Assembly (NCBI GenBank): GCA_020002185.1
Contig: CM034543.1
Coordinates: forward strand, 2,409,033 to 2,473,032
DNA: 64,000 bases
DNA from: Paraescarpia echinospica
Lineage: Eukaryota > Annelida > Polychaeta > Sabellida > Siboglinidae
Reading direction: 5' to 3'
The notes beneath the pieces were generated by a model. The model searched no databases and was not told where the DNA came from. It saw nothing but the letters and a program-made list of their open reading frames with translations. Position numbers and translations under genes: made by a program. Positions 54,749 through 64,000 of the stretch are shown piece after piece (position 1 is the first letter of the stretch; each line of letters starts with the position of its first letter).

Positions 54749-57700
54749 CTACATATATCCAGCCCTTCTGAGGTATGTGTCGATTTTATTTTTAAACATA
54801 TTCACACTACTAGCACCCACACAATCATCAGATAATCTGTTCCATTCATTCACAGTCCTTTGGGAAAATGAGAACTTTCTCACGTCTAATCTACACTGCT
54901 CCTTTACTAATGTAACTTCATGTCCTCTAGTCTTTCTATCTTTCTTAACTGAAAAAAACATATTTCTATCAATATTTTCATAACCATTCAATATTTTAAA
55001 CACTTCTATCTGATCTCCTCTCAATCTCCTGGTCTCTAGTGTTGTTAAACCACATTCTTTTAGGCGTTTTTCATAACTAAGATCCCTCAGTTTTGGTATC
55101 ATTTTAGTCGCTCTCCTCTGTACTCTTTCTAGCATATCTATGTCCTTCTTGCGGTATGGCCTCCACGCTTGTATACAATATTCTAAATGAGGCCTAACTA
55201 TTGTTTTGTACAGCGGTATTATTAGTTCTTTTTCTTTATATGCTATATTTCGCCTAATCAATCCAAGGATTTGATTTCCCTTTGAAGCTGCAATTCCACA
55301 CTGCTCTGAAACCTTCATGTCAGCACTAATTGTCAGCCCTAAGTCTTTTTCTTTTACAGTAGTACTTAGTACAGTTCCCCCCATTGTATATTCTACATAT
55401 TCGTTCCCATGTCCTGTGTGAAGGCATTTACATTTCCCAAAATTGAACAACATTTGCCACTTTTCAGACCATTTGATCAACCTGTCAAGATCATCTTGTA
55501 AATGCTGTCTATCCCATCACTTTTAATCCTTCTAAACACTTTTGTATCATCTGCAAATTTCAACACCTTGCTAGCTATATCATCGTCCAAATCGTTTATA
55601 TATATTAAGAATAATATAGGTCCCAGTACTGATCCCTGTGGAACCCCACTCAAAACTGATTTCCAGTTTGAAGCCTCCCCATCAACAACTACCCGTTGTC
55701 TTCTGTCAATCAGCCATTTTTCTATCCAGTTAATTATACCATTTCCTATGCCATGGGCTTTTAGTTTAAGCAGTAATCTCTGATGTGGCACTTTGTCGAA
55801 AGCTTTTTGAAAATCTAAGTAGATGATATCTACTGGTGATCCATCATCTACCCACTTAGTGATATCTTCCAAAAAACATAACATATTTGTTAAGCATGAC
55901 CTCGCTTTTAGAAACCCATGTTGAGATGGGTTTATCAAGTTATGTTTAACAAGAAAATCCACCATGTGATCTTTAATTAGTCTTTCTAATAATTTACAAA
56001 TCACCGATGTTAAACTAACTGGTCTATAATTATTTGACTTGTTTCTCGAACCTTTTTTAAATAACGGTATAATGTTTGCTTCTTTCCATTCTAAAGGAAC
56101 CACTCCCTCTTCTAATGACAAGTTGAAAACTGTTGCAAGCGGTGTGCTAATTTGTTCTACAATTTCCAATAGTAGTTTGGGTGGAATACCATCCACTCCA
56201 GGTGATTTATTTTCCTTCATAGCCCTAATTTTCTTGGCTACCATTTCTGGGGTTACAATTAACTGTCTTAAATAGTCTGATTCTGCCCCCTTGAACTTAG
56301 CCTCTGGTACTGGCAGTGAACTAGTGTCTTCTCTGNNNNNNNNNNNNNNNNNNNNNNNNNNNNNNNNNNNNNNNNNNNNNNNNNNNNNNNNNNNNNNNNN
56401 NNNNNNNNNNNNNNNNNNNNNNNNNNNNNNNNNNNNNNNNNNNNNNNNNNNNNNNNNNNNNNNNNNNNNNNNNNNNNNNNNNNNNNNNNNNNNNNNNNNN
56501 NNNNNNNNNNNNNNNNNNNNNNNNNNNNNNNNNNNNNNNNNNNNNNNNNNNNNNNNNNNNNNNNNNNNNNNNNNNNNNNNNNNNNNNNNNNNNNNNNNNN
56601 NNNNNNNNNNNNNNNNNNNNNNNNNNNNNNNNNNNNNNNNNNNNNNNNNNNNNNNNNNNNNNNNNNNNNNNNNNNNNNNNNNNNNNNNNNNNNNNNNNNN
56701 NNNNNNNNNNNNNNNNNNNNNNNNNNNNNNNNNNNNNNNNNNNNNNNNNNNNNNNNNNNNNNNNNNNNNNNNNNNNNNNNNNNNNNNNNNNNNNNNNNNN
56801 NNNNNNNNNNNNNNNNNNNNNNNNNNNNNNNNNNNNNNNNNNNNNNNNNNNNNNNNNNNNNNNNNNNNNNNNNNNNNNNNNNNNNNNNNNNNNNNNNNNN
56901 NNNNNNNNNNNNNNNNNNNNNNNNNNNNNNNNNNNNNNNNNNNNNNNNNNNNNNNNNNNNNNNNNNNNNNNNNNNNNNNNNNNNNNNNNNNNNNNNNNNN
57001 NNNNNNNNNNNNNNNNNNNNNNNNNNNNNNNNNNNNNNNNNNNNNNNNNNNNNNNNNNNNNNNNNNNNNNNNNNNNNNNNNNNNNNNNNNNNNNNNNNNN
57101 NNNNNNNNNNNNNNNNNNNNNNNNNNNNNNNNNNNNNNNNNNNNNNNNNNNNNNNNNNNNNNNNNNNNNNNNNNNNNNNNNNNNNNNNNNNNNNNNNNNN
57201 NNNNNNNNNNNNNNNNNNNNNNNNNNNNNNNNNNNNNNNNNNNNNNNNNNNNNNNNNNNNNNNNNNNNNNNNNNNNNNNNNNNNNNNNNNNNNNNNNNNN
57301 NNNNNNNNNNNNNNNNNNNNNNNNNNNNNNNNNNNCGTCTATAAGACTTCCACATCATTTGTTTATACTTAATTTTTCTAATGGCTTCTTTCGATAAGTA
57401 TTTCTTTCTGGTCCGTTTCCCTTGTTTTTGGAAGGGAACAAATTTATCTACGATGCACTCTATTTCATTCTTTAAGATATTCCAGCATTCTGTTGCTGTC
57501 TTATTCTTCAGTGTATTATTCCAGTCTGTCTTTGCTAAATATTTCCTCATTTCCTTATATCTTCCTTTGTGGAAATTTCTCCTCAACTGCTTTTTATTAT
57601 TTCTTTCTGATTTTACTTTGATGGTAAAATGTATCTGGTTGTGATCACTACTTCCCAGAGGCTCACATAATTTAACATTGTCAACTAATTCATTCTGTGA

Positions 57701-58382
57701 GGACAAAACTAAGTCTAACACATTCTCTCCCCTGGTTGGTTCTAGGACATGTTGAGAAAGGAAACTATCTTGTACTAAAACTAAAAACTTGTGGTCCTCA
57801 CTACCCATACTCTAGAGATTTCCATTTTATATGCCCATGGTTAAAATCCCCCATAATAACACAGTCCCGTTTGCTCACTTCCCTTATAGCATTTTGTATT
57901 TTTTCATTCTCTTCTATGCTTATGTTTGGACTTCGATAAACTAATCCAACCGTTAACGTTGAGTTTTCTGTAACTATGTTACACCAAACAGCTTCTTCGC
58001 AATCTGCTTCTCTGTCTAATTTTATTTCATAAGCCTGGATAGATTCTTTAATATATAAAATAACTCCACCTCCCCTTCTTCCTGTTCTATCTTTCCTAAA
58101 CATTACATATCCTGTCAGTCCCAATTCGGCATCTGATATATCGGTGGTTGCCCATGATTCGGTTATACCTATTATGTGAGGGTCAATATCTTCTGCCATA
58201 ATGTTTAGTTCATTTCTTTTGTTTACTATACTCCTTGCATTTAAACAAACACATTTATACCCAGCTTCAGAACAGTTTTCCAGACTGTTCTTTGCTGAAT
58301 TATTTTTGCTGCCTTTATCTATGCCTCCAGTTTCAGGCTTCTCTGCGAGCCCCCCCTGCGAATTTAGTTTAAATAGATGCAA
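54749..58382 (-). pseudogene. Family B ORF2: endonuclease and reverse transcriptase
   Basis: Endonuclease: CVCLNARSIVNKRNELNIMA, IIGITESWATTDISDAELGL (catalytic Glu), GRRGGGVILYIKES, LTVGLVYRSPN, DCVIMGDFNHGHIKW (GDFN block), then FVLVQDSFLSQHVLEPTRGE and SSDHNQIHFTI (SDH block). After the N gap, RT: NKSPGVDGIPPKLLLEIVEQ, NYRPVSLTSVICKLLERLIK, DIIYLDFQKAFDKVPHQRLL, GVPQGSVLGPILFLIYIND and VLKFADDTKVF. A one-base frameshift near 55490 separates this from the last 243 codons (QEDDL-equivalent region to YLRRAGYM). A stop also separates the GDFN and DSFLSQ blocks near 57805. Catalytic residues are intact. Confidence 0.87.
56336..57335. other. Assembly gap (1000 N)
   Basis: Exactly 1000 N, a placeholder length. 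Family B endonuclease and RT flank it on both sides, so the true missing sequence should be the linker and early RT, which can be estimated from 38457 and 38150 in the minus-strand fragment. Confidence 0.99.
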
Positions 58383-59770
58383 CCTGTCCCACTGTCAACA
58401 GATCGCAGCAGATTCTCTGAGAATACTGCTGCCCCCTTTCCACTTAGATGGAGGCCATCTCTCGTGTACATATCTTCTCTCCCAACAAAGTACCCCCATA
58501 AATCTATGAATCCCACGCCCTCTTCCTCGCACATCTGCTCAACTAGTGCGTTGATCGCCATCCTCTTACAGTTTCTGTATCTTGCCCCCCTTCCTCCCAT
58601 TACTGGCAAAATTCCTGAGAGAATAACCTGTTCCACTCTTGTCTTCTTTAGCTTCCTCACTAGATGAAATGCTTAGTAGCTACAGACTATACCGAGTTGA
58701 TTTCCCTCCTTGTCGCCGTTGTTTGTCCCAAGCATGTACTAGAAATAAGACCCTCCTTACCGTGCCCCAATACCTTCTCTGCTTCGGTCCACATGCTCTA
58801 TCCTGGCCCCGGTAGACATACAACCGCGTCCTTCCCCTACATATAGTCTTGTCTGTTTTTCTCAGAATTGAATCGCCCATAAACACTCTCTCTTTTCTCC
58901 TTGCCCTCTCAATCACTGCCTCGGAGTAGCTCCTCCGGTTTGCATATGTCTGGTTGTTGTCTTTTCCTCTTGTCATCTTCTCTCCTGTCACATTCTCTTC
59001 CATTCCCTTCTTTCCTGTCGCGTTTTCTCTTGTCCCCTTTCCTCCTGTCATCTTCTCTTCTAGCACATTTACTCTCACTTCCTTTCGTCCATTCATCTTT
59101 CCTCCCATCACATTTCTTCTCTCCTCTCCCGTCCCTTTTCCCCGGCTACCTCCTTCACTACGGTCACTTTCTCCCCTGTCACCTTCACGCCTGTCATGTT
59201 TTCTGTTTTTGCTGAACACTCTGTCTTCTTCCATCAGTCTTCTGTCTCACAGTCTTACCAACTGCCTCTGTGGTATCTACCTCTTCACCACCTGTATCGC
59301 TGTCGTGTCTCTCCTCGTTCTCTACAGTCTGACTACCTGCTGATCTATCCCCACTGGCCCGTTTTCTCTTCCTCTGCCGAACACTTTTCCTCTGTCCCTC
59401 TGTTTTCTCAATGTCTTGTTCCTTCACACCGGTCACCTTCCTTCCTCTCAGTCTCCTTTCTTCAGTCTCAGTGTCACAACTCTGCTCCTTCTGTGTTGTA
59501 GAATTCTCAACTCTCCGCGTCATCCCTCTCTGCTCCATCTATTTCTATGTTGAGTCTCGCCTCCATCTCCTTCACTATATCCGTCAACTTACACACCTCC
59601 TTCATCAGACATTCCACCCTCAAACACCCCATACACCGAAAGGTGAATCCGTCATCTTTGGTCTCTGCCCATGATTTTGGACAGCCAGACAACGCAAAAT
59701 CCACCCAGCTCTGGCAGTCGTTGCAAACTAGGTGTCGTTTTGCCCTGAGTTGCCGCTTGCAAGGTGCCAT
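58364..59770 (-). pseudogene. Family B ORF1: PHD-like zinc finger and SGNH esterase
   Basis: From ATG 59770 the zinc finger reads HLVCNDCQSWVDFALSGCPK and FRCMGC, then LTDIVKEMEARLNIEIDG (coiled coil). A long Arg/Glu/Gly-rich low-complexity middle follows in shifting frames (59538-58960). The esterase follows: RVFMGDSILRKTDK (GDS, nucleophile Ser), GTNNGDKEGN (block III, in a shifted frame near 58720), VEQVILSGILPVMGGRG, and YTRDGLHLSGKGAAVF (DGLH, Asp/His pair). PHD plus esterase is the classic ORF1 arrangement of CR1 elements. Frameshifts near 59520, 59215 and 58725 disable it. Confidence 0.85.
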
Positions 59771-59906
59771 ATCAGAATTTATTTATGTTCAAAGTAGTTT
59801 TATGTAGTCTTTGAAAAGTCTTCTGTGTACAATTTACACCAGTTTGTTTAGGTTATAGTTAGTTATATTTGTTAACACACAGTGACACACCGTGCCTTAC
59901 CTAGTT

Positions 59907-60361
59907 GGGGTAAGACCACATTAAGGATTCGTCCGCCATTACCCTCCGAGAGAGTTCCCAATAGAAATGGCATTATGCAGGTTGTGTGAATTTCTGAGAG
60001 TACTTGTATAATGTTGATTGAGTAGAAATTATGTTTTTCTGCAGCGTGGTACCAGAGCTGTCAAATTATGACAGTTGTCAAATTGTGCTTTTCTGCGTAT
60101 AGATACAGGTGTCATTTGGCTGTATGATGTCATTAAGGCAAATCACTGTCTGGTTCTAGCAGAAATGAAGGGGTGTCAGGTTTGAAAGTGGTTTATGGAA
60201 AATTGAGGTATGAGAATTTTACGAATTTTGCACAGCATGTGTATGAATAGAGAGTAAATATGGTGTAGAAATTTAAAGAAAACTGTTGGTTAAAATTTAC
60301 AATAAAATGAAGGAAACGTTATAATGGCCGCCTATGGGGAAATCTAATGTGGTCTCACCCC
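59907..60361 (+). repeat. Left 455-bp unit of the composite element
   Basis: Starts GGGGTAAGACCACATTAAGG and ends TCTAATGTGGTCTCACCCC. It has no coding capacity, but the endonuclease ATG lies only 51 bp beyond its inner end, so it may supply the promoter. Confidence 0.95.
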
Positions 60362-60412
60362 AAATTAGATTTTAGACTTTTCTGTCTCCTTGACAACATA
60401 TCATCAGACAAG

Positions 60413-60805
60413 ATGGATGACAGCTTCATAACAGAGTATGAGCACAGAATTAGATGTAGGACAGTGCCGGCTGCCAATGGGACGTGCATATTATGGACTG
60501 GCTGTATAAAGAAAGCGGGAGGGGGTAGGGTTACTGGAAATTATGGGGTGATTTCAGTGAAATTGAAGAATGGTGATAGCTATATATGGCGGGTGATGCG
60601 TGTCCATCGTCTAGCATACATGTTGCATATTAGATCAGAAATTCCCCAACATTTGCACTGTAGCCATCTGTGTCACAGTACTCTATGTGTCAATGTACAA
60701 CATCTGACCCTAGAGACATGCATTGTGAACAATAACAGGAGGCGTTGTGCTACAGAAAAGAGATGCTTTGGCCACGGTCAATCCCCGCCTTGTATACTTT
60801 TTTAA
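60413..60805 (+). CDS. His-Me finger (HNH-like, I-PpoI-type) endonuclease, 130 aa
   Basis: The ATG at 60413 is chosen over the frame's first ATG (60347), which lies inside the 455-bp unit. The protein has an N-terminal part with CILWTGC and a GNYGVISVKL/RVHRLAYMLH region (residues about 25-72), then the zinc-binding His-Me endonuclease core: LHCSHLCHSTLCVNVQHLTL (residues 81-100), ETCIVNNNRRRC (101-112) and CFGHGQSPPC (118-127). By comparison with I-PpoI, His85 of SHLCH is the predicted general base and one of Asn106-108 the metal ligand; the Cys/His residues fit a structural zinc site. The family cleaves double-stranded DNA. The frame is complete and undamaged. In a transposon it could take part in excision or targeting, or be a homing-type passenger. 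Confidence 0.8.
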   Translation: MDDSFITEYEHRIRCRTVPAANGTCILWTGCIKKAGGGRVTGNYGVISVKLKNGDSYIWRVMRVHRLAYMLHIRSEIPQHLHCSHLCHSTLCVNVQHLTLETCIVNNNRRRCATEKRCFGHGQSPPCILF

Positions 60806-61153
60806 ATTGTGTAATAAAATGAGATGAAGGTAACTATAATTAGCATGTCAGTACTCACCCCATTAGATAAGCTGTCTGTCTGAGCTCCTTGTGTAGTGCT
60901 CTCATCCACTCAGTCTGTCTGTGTGTCTTTCATTGTGTTCGCAGGTGTGACATTCTTTTGTTGATTCCTCTCTGGTATAATCCAAGGAGTATGTATTGCG
61001 GTTGATGTTTCAAGTAATTCTTTGATCGATCAACTCAACTGCCTAGTCAGTGCATGGTGTGCGGTCAGCGCACACACATGTCAAATGTCGTACGGGTATG
61101 TATGGTCATCTAAAGATCTGTCACGGAGGGAATATGGGTGATCACTGATTGTT

Positions 61154-62262
61154 TTATTTGGCTTGACAGCACCTTTTTTTGTTTTGATTTTTTTTCACTT
61201 GTTGGTCTAGCTGTCCCTTGCGGTAGCCTCGTTTCCGAGCATCTGCCCTTGTCTGAGCTGTAGCCTCTCTTCGCCGTCTTGCTGCACGGATGGCATCAAA
61301 CCGTTTTCTCTTGTTATACAGTAGACGCCTCACCACTGATCTTCGGTACATATAAGTCCTGTGATACAACGCCTCACGCTGTATCTGTCTTGTAGCTCTT
61401 GCAACACTGCCGCCTTTGCTTATAGTTATAGGAGCATTGTTCAACTCCAGTTTTCTCAAGGTAGATGTCCCTGCTCCGTAGTTCAGCCGGTCTATGGCTG
61501 CACACGCACGGCCCGTGACATTGCGTGAGAAGTTCACATTCTTGGGGAGAGTCGAAGATAAGGAGCGGTTCAGAGCCTCATTCCGATTAGTGTTCAGGCA
61601 TAGTTTTGTTATTGCCAGTGCTTGAATGCCCAATCTAATTTCAATCAGCTTTCGGAGAGTGACCCTGTCTGCATCAGTCATGTTCAGGTGGTGAATTCGT
61701 CCTGTTTGTAGGTACATAGATCTGTGCCACCAATTTTTTTTTCCCACCAGCACACACGACAGAGTTGAACCTGCACTTTCCACAATCTCCACCATAGCAA
61801 TCTAATGTCGTCTCGATAACACGTGGCATGCGTGAGGCCACTTTCCTGCTATCACCAGCATACATGTTCTGCATTTCACTGTGAATTCTGTGGCATCGAT
61901 TCTTAACATCCAGTGAAAACATTTTTTTTTGTTCCTTTCTAATCACTGCTGTCGACCCGGGAAACATGCGCGCGCTAAATTGTGCTTTCATTGAGTTTCT
62001 GTGTTGAATGCTGTAATATGCATTCATTGTACATGTATTGCATCTTGCCCTTATCGTAAAGGCGCATTTCCTCATGTGTATCGTCTGCTTTCAGATACGT
62101 TAATGACAAATCATCATCGTCATCATTGGCGTTAGGTGCACAGTGTTTTGGCCTCAGCAACTTTGCCTCGCCAGATCGACCTTCGGCATCGGGAATCTCG
62201 ATGAGGCCACCTGGTGTCACTTTTGTGACTTGCTCGAACTCGGCTTCAGTGAGTCTTGGCAT
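61154..62262 (-). pseudogene. Mutator-like transposase, internally deleted and frameshifted
   Basis: The N-terminal piece (62262-61975) reads MPRLTEAEFEQVTKVTPGG, an acidic stretch, then EMRLYDKGKMQYMYNECIL. After a frame change the C-terminal piece reads KKMFSLDVKNRCHRIHSEMQ, NMYAGDSRKVASRMP, DCYGGDCGKCRFNSVVC (a Cys cluster) and then TLRKLIEIRLGIQALAITKL, LNTNRNEALNRSLSSTLPKN and FSRNVTGRACAAIDRLNYGA, ending with an Arg/Lys-rich tail. The NTN-x2-EA-x-NR and PKNV-x-[FY]SRN blocks are typical of the Mutator-like transposase domain found in many invertebrate proteins. The middle with the DDE catalytic core, normally some 300 residues, is absent. Two frame breaks lie near 61980 and 61790. Confidence 0.72.
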
Positions 62263-63244
62263 CTATACAGCTAGACTTTCTCCACTGTCCTGCAATGCAC
62301 CCAATGCACTGGCACTGCTTTCCGTCCTTGTTTTGTACACAGCATGTCCCTTCCTGAAACCACATTTCCTGTCATGCTTGGGTATAGCGTTTGGCTGAAG
62401 TTTATCCAACACTTCACACATGATCACAGTTGGTATAGATGCAAGAAAATCTTTGAACCTGGCTCAGCAGAGATCTCTACTGTAATGACAGGCTAACCCT
62501 AACCCTAATATGACCACCCCAAATTAAGAGAGGAGGGCACAAGGTTTTGTCCAGGCTAGCCATTGGCTGCAACAGTACACCCATGTATGTTTGAATTGTG
62601 ATTTACAACTCTCACTGTTTGAAGTACACCAGATTTGGGATTTCTGTCAGGCTGGGAAGACCTTGTAGAAGGTCAATATTGAGACAGGCCAGCATTCTGA
62701 TGGCTGCAATTCGCATGTACCTGTGCGTAATAGAAAACCGGGATGCTGTCAGAGTGTTTGATGTGACATTTATTGTTTACCCCAAAAATGCAACAACACA
62801 CATGTTCTCTTCACACTGTCTATAATTCGTGAAGTTTAGAAGTCCCATTATGAACAGATGTCATCTTAAAAAAGGCAAATGTTCAAGATTTTGTGATAAA
62901 AAGACAGCATATTGGATAATATTTTTTTTAAATATTTAAATTGCACTAAATTTGTCAAAGGGGAGGTTTTCAAGGTCGGCTTAGTGTACACAGTGAGGCA
63001 CTGACATCAGAATTCATATATTTTGAGCACAGCAACTAATGCATGGGTCCGAGTTCCTGTTGATATACGTTATTCATGGCACAGTAGAGATTGTTCCTCA
63101 GCAGACGGGTGCCTGGTTCGAAGACATCTCAATTAATATTCGGTGTCTTACTCGCAATTTCCCTAGACCATTAATCGGGATGTATGTGCTGCTTCAGCAC
63201 TGTGTCACTTTTGTAAAGATTTGCAGTATTCGGCGGATCTATTT
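62263..63244. other. Right internal part of the composite element, no gene seen
   Basis: It includes TAACCCTAACCCTAA (two telomere-like TTAGGG units) near 62492-62506 and, directly after it, GACCACCCCAAATTA at about 62511-62525, which resembles the inner edge of the left 455-bp unit. Short frames show no recognisable similarity. By orientation it would be the 5' region of the minus-strand transposase. Confidence 0.45.
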
Positions 63245-63699
63245 GGGGTAAGACCACATTAAGGATTCGTCCGCCATTACCCTCCGAGAGAGTTCCCAAT
63301 AGAAATGGCATTATGCAGGTTGTGTGAATTTCTGAGAGTACTTGTATAATGTTGATTGAGTAGAAATTATGTTTTTCTGCAGCGTGGTACCAGAGCTGTC
63401 AAATTATGACAATTGTCAAATTGTGCTTTTCTGCGTATAGATACAGGTGTCATTTGGCTGTATGATGTCATTAAGGCAAATCACTGTCTGGTTCTAGCAG
63501 AAATGAAGGGGTGTCAGGTTTGAAAGTGGTTTATGGAAAATTGAGGTATGAGAATTTTACGAATTTTGCACAGCATGTGTATGAATAGAGAGTAAATATG
63601 GTGTAGAAATTTAAAGAAAACTGTTGGTTAAAATTTACAATAAAATGAAGGAAACGTTATAATGGCCGCCTATGGGGAAATCTAATGTGGTCTCACCCC
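63245..63699 (+). repeat. Right 455-bp unit of the composite element
   Basis: Same orientation and, by eye, one difference from 59907-60361 (GACAATTGTC here, GACAGTTGTC there). Its end at CTCACCCC (63699) is followed by AGTT, the outer target duplication. Confidence 0.95.
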
Positions 63700-63703
63700 A
63701 GTT

Positions 63704-64000
63704 ACGATGTCGATGACAATGTATTCAAGTTAGGCTTAGATACAAGGTAGTCTTTACAAAGACTGTTTCCTGTGTACTATTATACACTTTAAAAGATTGC
63801 TATTTCAGGTTTTAGTTACTCATCTAACTACACCGATTATCTCAAATAACGCTATTCTATTGTCGTTCACGGTACGCTAACTTCGCCAGTGACCTACTTT
63901 GTAAACAACGTTCCGATTACATTAACGTCCCCAATTATCGCTCGCAAATCGCCTACTTTTAATCTACCCTAGATTACTCCCTCTAGCTAACTTTTAACAA
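63704..64000. other. Right flank of the composite element
   Basis: No coding similarity. It is contiguous with 59902 before the composite insertion and could belong to the 5' region of family B or to host DNA. Confidence 0.4.

Larger units (their letters stand above)
54661..59906 (-). mobile_element. CR1-type non-LTR retrotransposon, family B, near full length (with assembly gap)
   Basis: On the minus strand: 5' flank, ORF1 with zinc finger and SGNH esterase (59770-58364), ORF2 with endonuclease and RT (58382-54749), and a 3' untranslated region ending GGCAATCTTGTTAAA near 54661. The 1000-N gap removes the endonuclease-RT linker. The 3' part is over 90 percent like the 36312-38457 fragments by eye. 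The 5' edge is not fixed: the composite element at 59907 is inserted here, and family B sequence could continue beyond 63703. Confidence 0.87.
59907..63699. mobile_element. 3.8 kb composite-type element: two 455-bp direct repeats flanking endonuclease and Mutator-like genes
   Basis: Copies of a 455-bp unit lie in the same orientation at 59907-60361 and 63245-63699 and differ, by eye, at one base (near 60075/63413). Each unit has its own short inverted ends, GGGGTAAGACCACATTA and the inverse of GGGGTGAGACCACATTA. The whole is flanked by the direct repeat AGTT (59903-59906 and 63700-63703), while the inner flanks of the two units (AAAT and ATTT) do not form such duplications with the outer ones. 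So the 3.8 kb moved as one piece. It carries a His-Me finger endonuclease gene on plus and a broken Mutator-like transposase on minus. It is inserted next to the family B retrotransposon. Confidence 0.88.

Noticed and set aside
56291..57808. Long frames of X on both strands
   Set aside because: Artefacts of the 1000-N gap; only the family B sequence at the edges is real.
62491..62507. Interstitial telomere
   Set aside because: Only two TTAGGG units are present, too few to call a telomeric tract; noted as a motif only.
59907..63699. LTR retrotransposon reading of the composite unit
   Set aside because: Direct repeats and a 4-bp duplication fit, but the repeats begin GGGG and end CCCC, there is no primer binding site or polypurine tract, and no RT, protease or gag frame inside.

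Overview
The window is from an animal, most likely a marine invertebrate. It has a spliced glutamate transporter gene with consensus splice sites, abundant CR1/jockey-type non-LTR retrotransposons (two with PHD-type ORF1 proteins, one of these also with an SGNH esterase), a Gypsy relic, mariner and piggyBac-type DNA elements, several palindromic elements and many microsatellites. There are no bacterial-style operons or ribosome binding sites. The species cannot be named from the sequence. A run of exactly 1000 N (56336-57335) marks an assembly gap.

Layout. 0.3-2.6 kb: a mariner element inside an older element with ~0.5 kb inverted arms. 3.9-10.75 kb: eight minus-strand exons of an SLC1/EAAT-type glutamate transporter (500 codons plus stop, every junction in phase); the N-terminal exon(s) are not found. 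Its introns hold CA, TA and tetranucleotide microsatellites, minisatellites and two copies of a dispersed repeat. 11.5-13.3 kb: a non-LTR element whose 5' part is inverted relative to its 3' part, as in twin priming. 13.6-13.9 kb: a THAP-like first exon behind a CRE motif. 14.0-14.7 kb: a palindromic element with a tRNA-like sequence in each arm. 15.6-19.4 kb: a decayed non-LTR element ('family A'). 20.7-26.2 kb: a 5.5 kb almost perfect palindrome with a 6-bp target duplication. 26.3-38.5 kb: a nested pile, in which family A pieces are interrupted by a 1.1 kb piggyBac-type MITE, a fragment of the palindrome family, a Gypsy relic and CR1 'family B' fragments. 41.4-41.6 kb: a possible GPCR first exon. 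42.3-44.6 kb: a 5'-truncated but nearly open reverse transcriptase. 46.7-53.9 kb: a full-length non-LTR element ('family C') with a 16-bp target duplication and two nested insertions; it sits inside a third copy of the dispersed repeat. 54.7-59.9 kb: a long CR1 family B element with PHD and SGNH-esterase ORF1. 59.9-63.7 kb: a 3.8 kb unit bounded by two almost identical direct 455-bp repeats, carrying a His-Me finger (I-PpoI-like) endonuclease gene and a broken Mutator-like transposase.

Only the glutamate transporter is a confident host gene; the THAP-like and GPCR-like exons are tentative. Almost everything else is transposon, and the nesting gives a relative order of insertion. The feature most worth following is the composite unit at 59907-63699, followed by the palindrome at 20715-26240.
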